DNA of 64,000 bases, taken from contig BSBM01000442.1 in assembly GCA_027924585.1 (NCBI GenBank), forward strand, positions 8,122,001-8,186,000, given 5' to 3'. This DNA is from Larix kaempferi (lineage: Eukaryota > Streptophyta > Pinopsida > Pinales > Pinaceae). Below are positions 23,290-33,530 of this stretch, in pieces. The notes beneath the pieces were generated by a model. That model made no database searches and was not told the DNA's origin. It saw only the letters and a list, made by a program, of their open reading frames with translations. Position 1 is the first letter of the stretch; the number at the start of each line of letters is the position of its first letter. Made by a program: the position numbers and the translations under genes.

Positions 23290-23705
23290 AAACAGAAAAT
23301 GTTTTTTGGGTCTTCTATTTTGATGGTTCCAAAACCCAGGAAGGATCTGGAGCTGGTTGTGTCCTAATTGATCCTAAAACCAATAAACACTTCCTATCTT
23401 GTAGATTATAGTTTGAATGCACTAAAAATATTGTTGAATACGAGGCTCTGGTCCATGGTTTAAAGAAAGCTATTAGTTTAAATCTTAAATATCTAAAAGT
23501 GTTTGGTGATTCAGAGATAGTGGCCAAGAAAGTGAGATATACAATCCACTGCCTCTCACCGCATTTGAAAGGTTATAAGTCAGAAGTTTGGAATTTGATT
23601 TCATGTTTTGATTATTTTAGTATTAATTCCATTCCTAGATTGAGGATTTCCATAGCTAACTTGCTAGCTACTTCTACTTCAAGATTAGTGCCTACTAATA
23701 ATAAG
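23290..23705 (+). pseudogene. Element D RNase H located upstream of RT
   Basis: Translation in the frame of the downstream RT gives FYFDGSKTQEGSGAGCVLID (23311 on), a TAG at about 23409, NIVEYEALVHGLKKAI, LKVFGDSEIVAKKV and IHCLSPHLKGYKSEVWNLIS. These carry the D, E and D of an RNase H fold. At the expected fourth Asp the sequence reads IANLLA, so Asp is probably replaced by Asn. The type matches the extra (archaeal-like) RNase H of plant Tat elements rather than the usual Gypsy RNase H. It precedes RT instead of following it. Confidence 0.8.
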
Positions 23706-24926
23706 TGTTCTATTGAATTAATTTCCAGGCCATCTGTTCCGGATAACATTACAAATCTCAGGGTGTTTGATGATGATGTTCAGATCATCAGCTTCTTAAC
23801 AAATGAATTTGTGTTCCAGGAAGCCATAATAGATGAAGAGAAGCATGATTCCGATCTGAAAAGTAAAGATGCTACTAAAGGAACTTTCATGACCAAGGGA
23901 GTAAGATCTCTTGAAATTTTATTCGATCTGCAGAATAAGTTCAAAAGGCCAGTAAATGTTGAAACTCACAGCTCCTCTATACAGTATGAATTAGTAAATC
24001 TGGGTACAAAGGCTAGACCAAGATATGTTAATCTTGGAAAATGTTGTTCACCGGGCGAAAGGGATAGGTTCATCAAACTGTTTCAACAATATAAAGATTT
24101 CTTTGCATGGACTTATGAGGATCTAAAGACATATGATACTCGTATTATTCAGAACATAATACCAATGAAGACTGGGGTTAAACCATTCCAGCAGCATTTG
24201 AGAAGAATGCATCCGACTTTTGATCCTTTGATACAAAAGGAGTTGAAGAAATTGTTGGATGCAAAGATCATCTTCAAAGTCCGGCATTCAGAATGGGTGG
24301 CTAATTTAGTTCCCGTCCGGAAGAAGTGAGGAGAAATAAAATTGTGTGTAGATTTCCAGAACTTGAACAAAGCTTCTGATAAAGACAACTATCCTGTGCC
24401 CTCAATGGAGAAAATATTTCAAATGGTATCGGGATCAGAACTCTTCTCTCTACTGGATGGTTTTTCTGGTTATAATCAAGTGCTAGTAATAGAAGAAGAC
24501 CGGCTCAAAACTACTTTTCCTACAAAGTGGGGAATGTTTGCATACCAAAGGATGCCATTTGGTTTGATAAACGCCGGAGCCACCTTTCAATGAGTGATGG
24601 ACATTGATTTTCGAGGATTAGGCGGTCATTGTGTTGTAGTTTATCTAGATGATGTGATGGTTTTCTCAAAGAAGAGAGAAGACCATGTTTTTCACCTGAA
24701 ATAGATTTTCAATCACTACAGGAAGTATGGTATTTCTTTGAATCCAAAGAAAAGCGTGTTTGTTGTCCTTGAAGGAAAAATTTTAGGTCATATCATTTCA
24801 AAAAAAGGAATCTAAATAGATCAAGACAGAGCCCAAGCTATCAATTAGATTCCCATGCCTCACAGCAAGAAATCTATGCAATCATTTATGGGCACATTCA
24901 ATTTTGTTCGAAGGTTCGTTCCCGAT
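23706..24926 (+). pseudogene. Element D reverse transcriptase, cut off in the connection region
   Basis: RT is recognisable from FIKLFQQYKDFFAWTYEDLK (24070 on) through LVPVRKK, a TGA at 24327, LCVDFQNLNKASDKDNYPVP, FSLLDGFSGYNQ, MPFGLINAGATFQ, TGA at 24594 (expected Arg), the catalytic VVYLDDVMVFSK at 24637-24672, and a SLNPKKSVF turn. Further stops lie at 24703, 24814 and 24847. It ends with QSFMGTFNFVRRFVPD at 24926, where RT normally leads into the RNase H domain. The bulk of the enzyme, including the YLDD residues, is visible but interrupted at least five times. Confidence 0.88.
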
Positions 24927-25705
24927 AAATACATCATTGTGGCTGTCGACTATTTCACCAAATGGGTCGAGGCCATGGCCACTTTTAACTGCAAATATGA
25001 CACTACATCCCATTTCTTTTTCAACCATGTCATCACTCGGTTTGGGGTCCCAAATAAACTTGTCTCCAACCATGGAAAACATTTTGAGGACTCCGTCTGG
25101 AAGGACTTGTCAACTTTTCTAAAATTTGAACACCAGTACGCCTCCGCCTATTACCCTCAAGGGAACGACCAAGTGGAGGCCATCAATAAAATTCTTAAGA
25201 CCATTCTTCAACGCACTATGGACCACCACAAGTCCATTTCCTGCACTTTGGGATTATCGCACGTCCACTAAGAACACCACCAGTTTTACACCTTTTCACT
25301 TGGTTCATGGTGTCGAGTTTTTGCTTCCCATCGAATGTCAGATCACCACATTGCATATTGAACTCCTCCCAGACACCTCAACGCTTGAGAAACGGTTAAT
25401 CCTTTTGGAGAAATCCAATGAATACATCTGCATAGCCCTCCAAACCATTTAGGCCACAAATAACCACTCCAAATCCAACTATGATAAACACATCCACCCT
25501 CGCACTTTTCGAGAAGGAGATCTAGTCCTTATTTATGACCAAGCACATGACAAGACTGGGAGAGGAAATTTTGAGTCCATGTGGCAAGGCCCATACATCA
25601 TCCACATTTTCTTAGGACATGGGGCATATATCCTCATTCACTTTGAAGGAAACCCCTTGTGCAACCCCCGTAATGGGTTGTATCTCAAACGCTTTTACAC
25701 TTAGC
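24927..25705 (+). pseudogene. Element A integrase (core and C-terminal part)
   Basis: Starts abruptly with KYIIVAVDYFTKWVEAMATF. The N-terminal zinc-binding part and the first catalytic Asp (in DFVGP) are absent. The second catalytic Asp region reads LVSNHGKHFED, so Asp is replaced by Asn. The catalytic Glu is in QGNDQVEAINKILK. A frameshift near 25250 moves the reading to YRTSTKNTTSFTPFHLVHGVE. The C-terminal module MWQGPYIIHI...NPRNGLYLKRF closes it at about 25705. The stop at 25450 is TAG. Integrase would insert the DNA copy into chromosomes, but this copy lacks two of the three catalytic acids. Confidence 0.87.
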
Positions 25706-25809
25706 ACTTTTTGGACCCACTAGTCCATGTTGTACAGTGTCATTTATTTTTGTTTTTTCTTACCTTTTTCATCTAGGACCTTACACTTTGCTTCCCTGCA
25801 TGACCACAG

Positions 25810-26238
25810 ATGGATCCTATTCCACCATACTATGTCGGTTTCGCTGACGGTGCAAGTCGTTGGTCTCCAAACCTTGCCTCCATAGATTGGGTATTATATC
25901 CCCCCTCACATGAGTTGGTCCACCTCAACGGAATGTGCATAGGTGTTGCCACCAATAACCAGGTTGAGTATGATGTTGTGACCAGTCTCCTGACTGCTTC
26001 CCTCCAGATGGGCATAAGTCACCTTCGTGTGTTCCTCGACTCCCAACTGCTCGTCGCCCAACTCAATAAATTTTACCAGGTACAGGATCCTTTCCTTTTT
26101 ATAAAGTTCCTACACATTAATCAAATGGTTAGACATTTTGAATCCATTTCATTCACTCATGTCCCAAGAAATCAAAACAGTGGAGCAGACCAGATGGCTA
26201 TCATTATTCTAGACTGGCACATAAATCACAATATATAG
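25810..26238 (+). CDS. Element A second RNase H (142 codons, open)
   Basis: An open frame with the full RNase H acid set: D in GFADGAS, E in NNQVEYDVV, D in VFLDSQLL and D in NSGADQMA. Together with HVPRNQN this is the extra RNase H described for plant Tat elements. It lies 105 bases downstream of the integrase end, where the canonical Gypsy pol has nothing. Its N-terminal ATG may not be the real start, because it would be part of a polyprotein. The frame is intact, but the neighbours are broken. Confidence 0.8.
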   Translation: MDPIPPYYVGFADGASRWSPNLASIDWVLYPPSHELVHLNGMCIGVATNNQVEYDVVTSLLTASLQMGISHLRVFLDSQLLVAQLNKFYQVQDPFLFIKFLHINQMVRHFESISFTHVPRNQNSGADQMAIIILDWHINHNI

Positions 26239-26299
26239 GAAGTAAACCATAAACATGCATCATCATATCCTCCACATGCATCTATCCATCATATAGGAA

Positions 26300-26420
26300 T
26301 ACATAAATGTCATAAAAAACAAAAAAAATCCATCATCATAAGTTAGATCCACGTGCATATACATAAACATAGCCATCATCATAAGTTGCATCCATGTGCA
26401 TATATATATATATATCATAA
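26300..26420. repeat. Imperfect 44-bp direct repeat and AT microsatellite
   Basis: CATCATCATAAGTT(A/G).ATCCA.GTGCATATA occurs at about 26332 and 26375. The second copy runs into (AT)n at about 26400-26414. Confidence 0.55.
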
Positions 26421-26519
26421 TAAAAATGTCATCGTTCCCATAGAACCCCATACACATACATACATAGAAGAGCCCTAACATCATCCTCGTCATATAATAC
26501 ATCCAAATACAAAATCCCC

Positions 26520-28018
26520 ATGCTCATCGCATGGGGTCAGTTCCATTAACTTCCTAGTCAGTCAAATCCATCTCCATCGTCATCATCGTTGCTCTCCTCC
26601 TCCTTATCGTCCTCCTCCTCTGCCTCCTCCTCCTCCAGCTCATTTGAATCTGTCTCAATGTCCAAATCACCATAATAGGGGGCATCCCCTCGTTCCATGG
26701 CCCGCACCATCTAAACCGCCATCGTGATGCACCTCATGATAGGCCTCCAATCCCATGGAGCATCATAGCAGACATCGATTAGATCCTAGTCTAAGTTCTG
26801 TTAGCCATTCGCTACCACCCCATCTAGAAGACGATCAATCCTGACCTGCAAAGTATCCAACGTCACCAAACTACTCCGCCATCAAACCTGTCCGAGGCCA
26901 GGGAGTATTCTCCCTCTACGCACCCCCTCAGGGCCCGGTATCCTCTCAGTGGCTCCGGCCCCACATCTATGCAAGAAACAAATCATCAGTGTCATAAAAA
27001 TCCTCTAGCTATAATATATGTTATCGAGTAGATACAACATGATACTATAAGCAAAACAACACATATCATCAGGTCCTCATGCGTGGCCATGGGGTCGGGG
27101 TAGCTCTAGGTCCCCTCTATAGTCCATCCTATAGTATGGGTAGTCATCAATCACCACCGGCAGCTGCATCCACTGCGTGAACAAATCCTCAGTGAAGAAC
27201 GGCCCCACCATACCTCTACCCTCGCGAGTCATGATCCCGCCCCACTGCCGCATCCCCGGCTTCATCGATCACCCATCACGCACTGCTAAGTGCGGTCATA
27301 GTGTCGAAACTCGCTCAAATAAAAATGAGCAGAGAAATGAGGGAAAACAGAACCCCCCTCCTCCATGGCTCACCTTATTCAGCTCCCGCTGAACCACTCT
27401 CATGTACATATGACCCCAACCATAATAGATCCCTACCAAAACCCGCTCCACAAGCACCATCTATCCCCCAGAGACACGGTGGGTGGCATGCGACCCCAGT
27501 ACGTGCACCACCGTCGCCACAATCGCTCAAGTCTCTACACTCTCAATATCACAGATCAGGAGTGCATTATCATGCACATCTACGGTAGCATAGCAGTTCC
27601 ACTCCAGCATGTCCTCCATAGAAATATCACTTTGCCTCCTTGGCTAGGTATCCGTAATCACACCCAACCGTGGAAGCCTCGTCAAGAAATACACATCTAT
27701 GAGCGTGATCTCCAACCGCTCACCCTGTATCATGAATGCCTCTGTATCCGCATCCCAAAACCTGACTAACTTGTTCAATAACAAGCTAGTTGAGTGCATC
27801 AGAGGAACCTGTGTGAACTTCAACAGTCCATAGCGATCCAAGCTATCCTGCACATCCTCATTCTCCTGGATCACCTGTATTAGCAGACTCCCCAGCTCGC
27901 ACTCTCTCCATGCTACCCTCAGCATCTTGCCAACCAAAAAACAAAAACCCATAAGTTCTTGATATATACGAAAAAAAAAAATCCAACAAACTTGAAATGT
28001 GCGCTTCGAAGTGTGCAT
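26520..28018 (-). pseudogene. Element A antisense accessory ORF with a plant-mobile-domain-like motif
   Basis: Read on the minus strand from 28018, the frame opens with a hydrophobic stretch and reaches LLNKLVRFWDADTEAFMIQG followed by ERLEITLIDVYFLTRLPRLG. The last motif is the hallmark (T-L-x-D-V-x-x-L-T-x-L-P-x-x-G) of plant-mobile-domain-like proteins. After frame changes near 27640 and 27400 there are VVVHVLGSHATHRVSGG, the frame 27265-27077 with DDYPYYRMDYRGDLELP, and finally an acidic stretch of Glu and Asp (about 26650-26570). Such antisense ORFs between pol and the 3' LTR are described for some Tat/Ogre elements. It lies tail-to-tail with A's second RNase H. At least two frameshifts and stops break it. 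Confidence 0.75.
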
Positions 28019-28049
28019 CTCTACCTCAAAGCCTCACCCCAAAGACGCG

Positions 28050-28220
28050 ATTGTGTGTCCCACAACCGTGCTTTGAAGTGCTCATTTCTCCAAAAATTTT
28101 GCACTTCAAAGCGCAGCTATCTTGCCCACAATTGTGCTTTGAAGCGTGACTATCTGGCCCACAATCGCGCCTCGAAGCGCGACTGTATGGACCACAGTCG
28201 CACTTTGCAAGTGCATCAAT
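28050..28220. repeat. 34-bp tandem repeats upstream of the antisense ORF
   Basis: CCCACAATTGTGCTTTGAAGC and variants begin at about 28060, 28125, 28159 and 28193, the last three exactly 34 bp apart. The units contain CGCTTCGAAGCGCG-like palindromic words. They lie just before the start of the antisense ORF (on the minus strand), so they could be part of its promoter, or simple LTR-element tail repeats. Confidence 0.65.
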
Positions 28221-28545
28221 AGATCCCAGAGCCACGCTCTGAAGCATAGGATTTCTCTCGAAACCCGCGCTTCGGCGCATTGGTGCCCAAGCTTTGCTTG
28301 GCACCAAATACCCCCAAAAATGCATCAAAAACATCATAAAACACTACCAGACTTACCTGCAAGTTGCAGAATGCAATTCCATAGGTCGGAATGCAAGAAA
28401 TATTAGCTTTCTCCTCTAGGCCACTCCACACTCCTCCAATGTTACGCAGTTACAATGACACATGGTGGTAGGCTCCCATTACTATGTATAGCCATTTTGC
28501 CTATTTCTTGTTTTGACCATTCGAGAGCCATACGATCTCTGTTTT
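28221..28545. other. Element A 3' region, no gene recognised
   Basis: GC-moderate sequence with no convincing open frame or motif on either strand. The short overlapping frames look accidental. Confidence 0.4.
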
Positions 28546-28850
28546 CCCCACCATTTGCACCACCGGATTCAGATTTTCGTGTCGTGATGATGCTTGAGAT
28601 CATTTCTCATTCTCATGAGAACTTTTTTTGATCATTTTTTCCATGCCCCTCGCCATCTTGCTTTGTGTGCCACACCAACCACTGTTGTTTTTTGACATTT
28701 TACACACCACCAGATTCATATTTCCACACTCTTGATGATGCTTGAGATCATTTCTCACTCTCCCTGAATCTATGTTTGGGCATTTTTTCCATGCCCCTCG
28801 CCATCTCGATTTGCAGACCACATCAGCCACCATCATTTTTTGCACCATGG
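28546..28850. repeat. 148-bp direct repeat in the element A 3' region
   Basis: The words GATGATGCTTGAGATCATTTC (28586 and 28734), CCATGCCCCTCGCCATCT and CACCACCGGATTCA/CACCACCAGATTCA recur with a 148-bp offset, giving about two diverged units. Confidence 0.75.
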
Positions 28851-29339
28851 CCCATCCATGAGCCCTCCACTCCATCCACACTGCATTTATTGTGTTATTT
28901 TTCCACCATTCATCAACCCACAAGGATACCCCATCAGTGTTCCCACCCTAGCTTCCATTCTTGGTTGTCATAATCATCCCTCGAATTGAGCACTTCCTCC
29001 TTGCTTGACCATTTCTATTACTTGGTATAATTTTATCCCTTTTTCGGGCCGAGCAATTCGTTTAGAAAAAAGGAACTTAGGGATTTTCTGTTAAAGCTCT
29101 TTTCTGACTCCTAAAAGAATGAAAAGTTCACCGAGCAATCTTTCTTCCTTTCATGCTCGCAAAAATTATATGAAAGGGCATCTACCTAGTATTAGTTTAA
29201 CCCTTTTACGGACCTTGTAGACTAATTATGAAAAAGGAATACTCTAGTCACATCGGCTATAAGAGTTCTTTATTGCATACTTTTATTCCTTTTCGAGCCT
29301 TGGAGACTAACACACAAAAAAGAACCCCCTTGGAGTCTT

Positions 29340-29560
29340 CTTACTTGCTTTCTGACTCTCTAAAATTGAAATCAACCAGGAGCACTTTTCATCCTGGGCT
29401 CACACAAATACACATGATGGTACCCCTCCACCACTTCAGACTCCTTAAAATTGAAAGCACACATGAGCATGCATTGTCCTGGGCTCATACAAATCCACAT
29501 GATAGTACCATTTTGAGCACACTTCTATCTCTTCTTCAATCTCCTTAAACCATGAAGAAG
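29340..29560. repeat. About 85-bp direct repeats in the element A 3' region
   Basis: 'tgggctcacacaaatacacatgatggtacc' (29395) recurs at 29480. 'actctctaaaattgaaa', 'actccttaaaattgaaa' and 'tctccttaaaccatgaa' mark three unit starts. Element C interrupts the last one. Sequence before it (28990-29300) has related 'ccttttcgggcc...ggaac' words. Confidence 0.6.
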
Positions 29561-29569
29561 GTCAAAATG

Positions 29570-29574
29570 GTGTC
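29570..29574. repeat. Target-site duplication of element C, left copy (GTGTC)
   Basis: GTGTC before the TGTTGGCAGG of the 5' LTR. The same five bases follow the 3' LTR at 41538-41542. Confidence 0.9.
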
Positions 29575-30378
29575 TGTTGGCAGGCGGTTTGGACAAGTCA
29601 GCATCGCGGATGCTACGCAAGGCTGAAGAGACCACAAAAGACAGAACGTTGAGTGCAAATGACAATATTTTATGTAATTTTGGGTTAGTTGAACCACACT
29701 ATGCGGGTTTTTGGTTCATTTGGAGCACAATAGATAGATTTTGGTTCATTTGTTTTGAAGTGTCGGTTAGGAAGTAGTTATTAAGTGGACAAACAATGTA
29801 AAGGCACAAGCCTAAAAATAGACATAGGTTTGTAAGTCTTACATCTATCTTTTGGAGAGCATGATTGTTGAATATTAACATCTAAGAGATGTTGATTTGA
29901 TGCTGAAGATTGAGTATTTTGTATCTGGGTTTTTGCGGAGTTAATATAATGTGACAGAGTTGTTGAGAAGAATCCCTGTGTTTTTCTTGTTTATCTGTGG
30001 TAATAATACATTTCGTGATATGAATATATGAATGATGCAATGTTTCCTTGCTGCGATTAATGCTTTACTGTTATATCAGTTGCAATTATGAATTGTCCTA
30101 TTCAATGATGCCATGAATATGATTGATGCCTGAGTTAAATGCTTAGATCTATTTCTAAAATGTTGTAATAAGTTAATTAATTGATCCACAACATCCTCCT
30201 TCATTTGGCAGAAACATGGTTCTGTCAACTCTCCCTTGAACATCTCGGGTGAGACCTCATCTACTCTGCAGGTGTTGTTGGACAGGGTAAAACCTATCTG
30301 GGCCCGTGCTCAGGGAGATCGCGGTAGTTTGGGTGTCGATAGTACTGGGAACCCTTGTCGAGTGGGTTTATGTCAACA
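29575..30378 (+). repeat. Element C 5' LTR
   Basis: 804 bp, starting TGTTGGCAGGCGG and ending TATGTCAACA. It matches 40718-41537 throughout, with block differences such as 'gcagcatcgtgg' present only in the 3' copy. The TATA region reads TAAAAATA, against TATAAATA in the 3' copy. Confidence 0.93.
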
Positions 30379-30380
30379 AA

Positions 30381-30397
30381 TGGTTCCGTTGCTGGGA
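30381..30397 (+). other. Element C primer-binding site
   Basis: TGGTTCCGTTGCTGGGA begins two bases after the LTR. GGTTCCGTTGC(C/T)GGGA sequences are common primer sites of plant Gypsy elements. The tRNA was not checked. Confidence 0.7.
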
Positions 30398-30423
30398 CAG
30401 TAAGCGTGAAGTGAAAGGGGGAT

Positions 30424-32640
30424 ATGTTGTGGAATCCGATGCAACCAGAAATACAAGACTGGTTTGATCAGAAGTTACAAGAATTCACTAAAAAAGAAAA
30501 CCAGAACCCTCAAATGATGGTAGATCAGTGGGTGGAAAGGTACATTCACGACGGTCCACACAAATTATTTTTCTACGAATTCCTAGTCATCTTTTTTGAG
30601 TGGTTGGAAAAATTGACTTTCCAGAAGAGGAACTTCCAAGGTGGTGAACTGACAACCTGGACCCCAGGACTGATCCAGGAGCTACAGGAAGTCGACAACA
30701 AAGTGTCGCGAGATGTCGAAGTTTGGCTTGACAGCATATTGGAAGGCTATATCACTAAATTTGTGGTTGATACGAACAAATCCTATAGTGAAGCTGAAAG
30801 ATATTTCTTCCACAGACCACGGGGAAGGTTTCTGTTGTCGCTACAGCTAACTATTAAGATGCTCATTTGCGATAAGGGCATATTGAAGATGCATCTTGAT
30901 CAGTAGAAACCCTAGTGGGCGGAGGCCATGGGTACCATGATAGTAGGGGGGGTGATACACGGAATGATAAGGGGTAGATGGGTGCAGGTCATGACAAGAC
31001 TGTGAGGGAAGCCGAGGAAGAGAGTGGTCTTACAATAGGAGGAGAAGGGTTTCGACAGGAAAAGAGGCAGAGGATAGGAGAAGGTCCTGCTGCGAAGGAA
31101 GACCACATGGGATGAAGTGACATCATAGTCCTAATAGGGACAACCAGGCTACGTCCAGGATGGAGGCAGGACCAAACCCCAGCAGTAACGTGCCCACACC
31201 TCTGCTCACTATCTCTCAACCAATAAGAAATACAACTTCAACACCACCGTGTTCATCAGGTTCACAAAAATTTATTACTAATAGCTCAGTGAATGGAAGA
31301 AGGAAGCCCAGGATGGTGGGCAAGGATACAAAGTTACCGTTGTTCCATTGAAATGGAATAGATAATCTTGAGCAATACTGTTTTTTTATGTGAAGCAGTA
31401 TGGACTGTAAAGCAAATTACTGATGATAATGCTAAGAGAGGACAACTGGAGAAAACCCTTCGGGGTCATGCATTAGACTGGTTCATGAAGTTTGTGCAGG
31501 TTCTTATTAGCACTCCAGACAAGACACTGGATGAAATTCGAGCTGGATTAATTGCCAAGTTCAAAAAACCCAAGTCTGAAGCATAGTATATTACATAACT
31601 AAAAGAGTTTAAGCAGTATCCCAATGAAATGGTGTGGGATTTTGACCAGCGATTCAAAACACTGATGGCGAGGGTCAGTTTCAACATGAGCACTGTCCAG
31701 CACAAAGAATGGTTCATTGCAACATTGTTCCTGCACATTCGACAACCACTAATGCAACAGAACATTACAACACTGAGTGAAGCCCTGGAAATTGTGATGC
31801 CATTGGAAGCTTCGTCGATTGGTGAGAATGCAGCTGGTATGTCGCATATTCAGACCCAGTTGGATAACTTGGCCATAGAGCTGCAAGACTTGAAGAAAGG
31901 TAAAGAACAGCATGAGGAAGTTTGGTGTACACAATGTCACGGAGAGGGGCATACTAAGGATAATTTCCGATACTTCCGCAATTATCTAGTTTCAGGAGCA
32001 CCGAATCCACTGAACAGTGGTGATATGTCGTGGTGTCGCATCTTTCAAGTATATGGGCACCACCATGAGGAATGTCAATACATGCAAAAGATGGTAACAA
32101 AACTGATGAATTTGTATTGTACATTCTACAAATCAGTGGGACATGAAGATAAATATTTCCGTGCATATGGGTTGCTTCAGGAGAGAATGTATGATGCATT
32201 CTATCTGAAGGACAACCAGCATGTCGTACAACAACCGCAACCGCATCCATAGGTAGCCCAACCGCTACCTCAACCGCATGTGCAATTTGTACCACAACAG
32301 CAACCACAACAATTTATGTTGCAATATGATCTGATGCAAATGGCTCCACAGCAGCCACAATACGTTCACCACATTATGTGCAGCAAGGGCAAGGCATGCA
32401 ACTGAATCCTATACAGCAACAGTTCAATCAACCACAGTACCAATGGTAGGGAGGATTCCAGGGAGGACGTGGCAGAGGATTTGGTCATGAAGGAGGACGA
32501 GGAGTTCGAGGACCTGTTCAGTGATATCACTGCGGGTTATGGGGACACTACTAGTGAGATTTCCCACAATTGCAGACGCAGTGTATGTTTTGTTTTGTTA
32601 TAGATCACACTGTGGAAAACTGTCCGCAGCTGATTTCATG
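30424..32640 (+). pseudogene. Element C gag, with up to five zinc knuckles, broken
   Basis: The first frame 30424-30906 starts LWNPMQPEIQDWFDQKLQEF and stops at TAG 30904. After a poorly preserved stretch with frame changes, frame 31368-32252 carries a capsid-like core (RGHALDWFMKFVQ, TLDEIRAGLIAKFKKPKS) with TAG at 31584. The tail shows WCTQCHGEGHTKDNF, WCRIFQVYGHHHEEC and YCTFYKSVGHEDKYF, three CCHC knuckles in which one or two Cys are replaced by Phe or Tyr. Then comes a Gln-rich linker, a fourth half (YHCGLWGHY) and a complete fifth, C-MF-C-FVID-H-TVEN-C, at about 32581-32625. Knuckles bind the element RNA. Cys-to-Phe/Tyr changes are G-to-A or G-to-T type. Confidence 0.8.
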
Positions 32641-33224
32641 ATGGAAAGTGGTGAATGTTCCACAACTGCACAACCCAAATCAAGTACAACAACTAGGGCA
32701 GAATCAAGTGCAGCAACAAACGTAAAGTCAGAATCAGCGTCCGTATCAGAACTCCAACTAGAATGTGAATCAACCTGGCAATCCTCTGAACTAGACTCAG
32801 GGTGCGACTATTATGACAATTTCTATGGAGCCAAGGACACAAGTGTTGCTGTCACAGTCATCACTTGGGGACATTAAACAACAGGAGAGGATGGCCCGCA
32901 ACCACTTATCTAGTTAGCTGGGAAGAAGAAGGTGTTGTTTGACATTGATTCCGAGCGTGATGCATTCTTTTAGGCACATCGAGCGACGGAAAAATATTGA
33001 GGTAAGGCTATTGTTTGTGATATGCCTTCTATTTTTTATGCAACTTCAGAGGCAGGTCCATCGCGGCCGTCTGGGGCCTTGTAGACATTTTTTGAAAGCT
33101 ATTTATCACTGCCAAGGATCCAGATGCTCTTTCCGAGATCGAAGGGCTATTGCAGCGACCAGCTAGGAGGCGGCAAGAGTCCGCAGTAAACTCTTTACAG
33201 AGGAAGAAGACAGGTAAGGAGACG

Positions 33225-33530
33225 CGTATGAACATTCAAATTGGAGATTATGAAGTCGATTCAATACTTTTGGATCTTGGTTCGGATGTCAACATCTTAA
33301 CCAAGCAAGCCTGGAAGAGAATAGGGATTCCCACGTTAAGCTGGTCTCCCGTACAACTCTGGCTATCTAAACAGGCCATGGTGACATCGATTGGGAGAGC
33401 TCCACGCATGATTGTGGACATTGAGGGAATGAAGACATATGTTGATTTCAATGTAATCGAAGTAGTTGAGGTGGAATCTCCTATCCCGCATTGCTTCGGA
33501 TTGGATGGGCTAACAACAGTGTTATGCTAA
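33225..33530 (+). pseudogene. Element C aspartic protease
   Basis: An open frame with NIQIGDYEVDSILLDLGSDV, where DLGS replaces the usual D-S/T-G-S, a variant seen in this Gypsy group, then SKQAWKRIGIP-like sequence and MIVDIEGMKTYVDFNVIEV. It ends in an altered LDGLTTVLC. Between 32640 and 33225 the sequence is a broken linker with short frames. Confidence 0.75.

Larger units (their letters stand above)
7746..24926 (+). mobile_element. Element D: Ty3/Gypsy retrotransposon with upstream accessory ORF, 3' end lost
   Basis: Sequence unrelated to A starts at about 7746 (TGTTGCTGCAACATC) exactly where A's RT breaks. It contains a TATA-led accessory gene, then a PBS-like sequence (20687), gag, protease, RNase H and RT in that order, and stops at about 24926, where A's integrase takes over. 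Copia-1 is inserted at 9026-16088. If the PBS call is right, everything from 7746 to 20681 without Copia-1, about 5.9 kb, would be 5' LTR and the accessory ORF would lie inside it. The alternative is that 7746-20681 is a composite of two elements. The 3' LTR and integrase are absent, so no LTR pair can confirm the ends. Confidence 0.65.

Noticed and set aside
27177-27769. Plus-strand open frames over the antisense accessory ORF
   Set aside because: The minus-strand translation has family-like motifs; the plus-strand frames do not.
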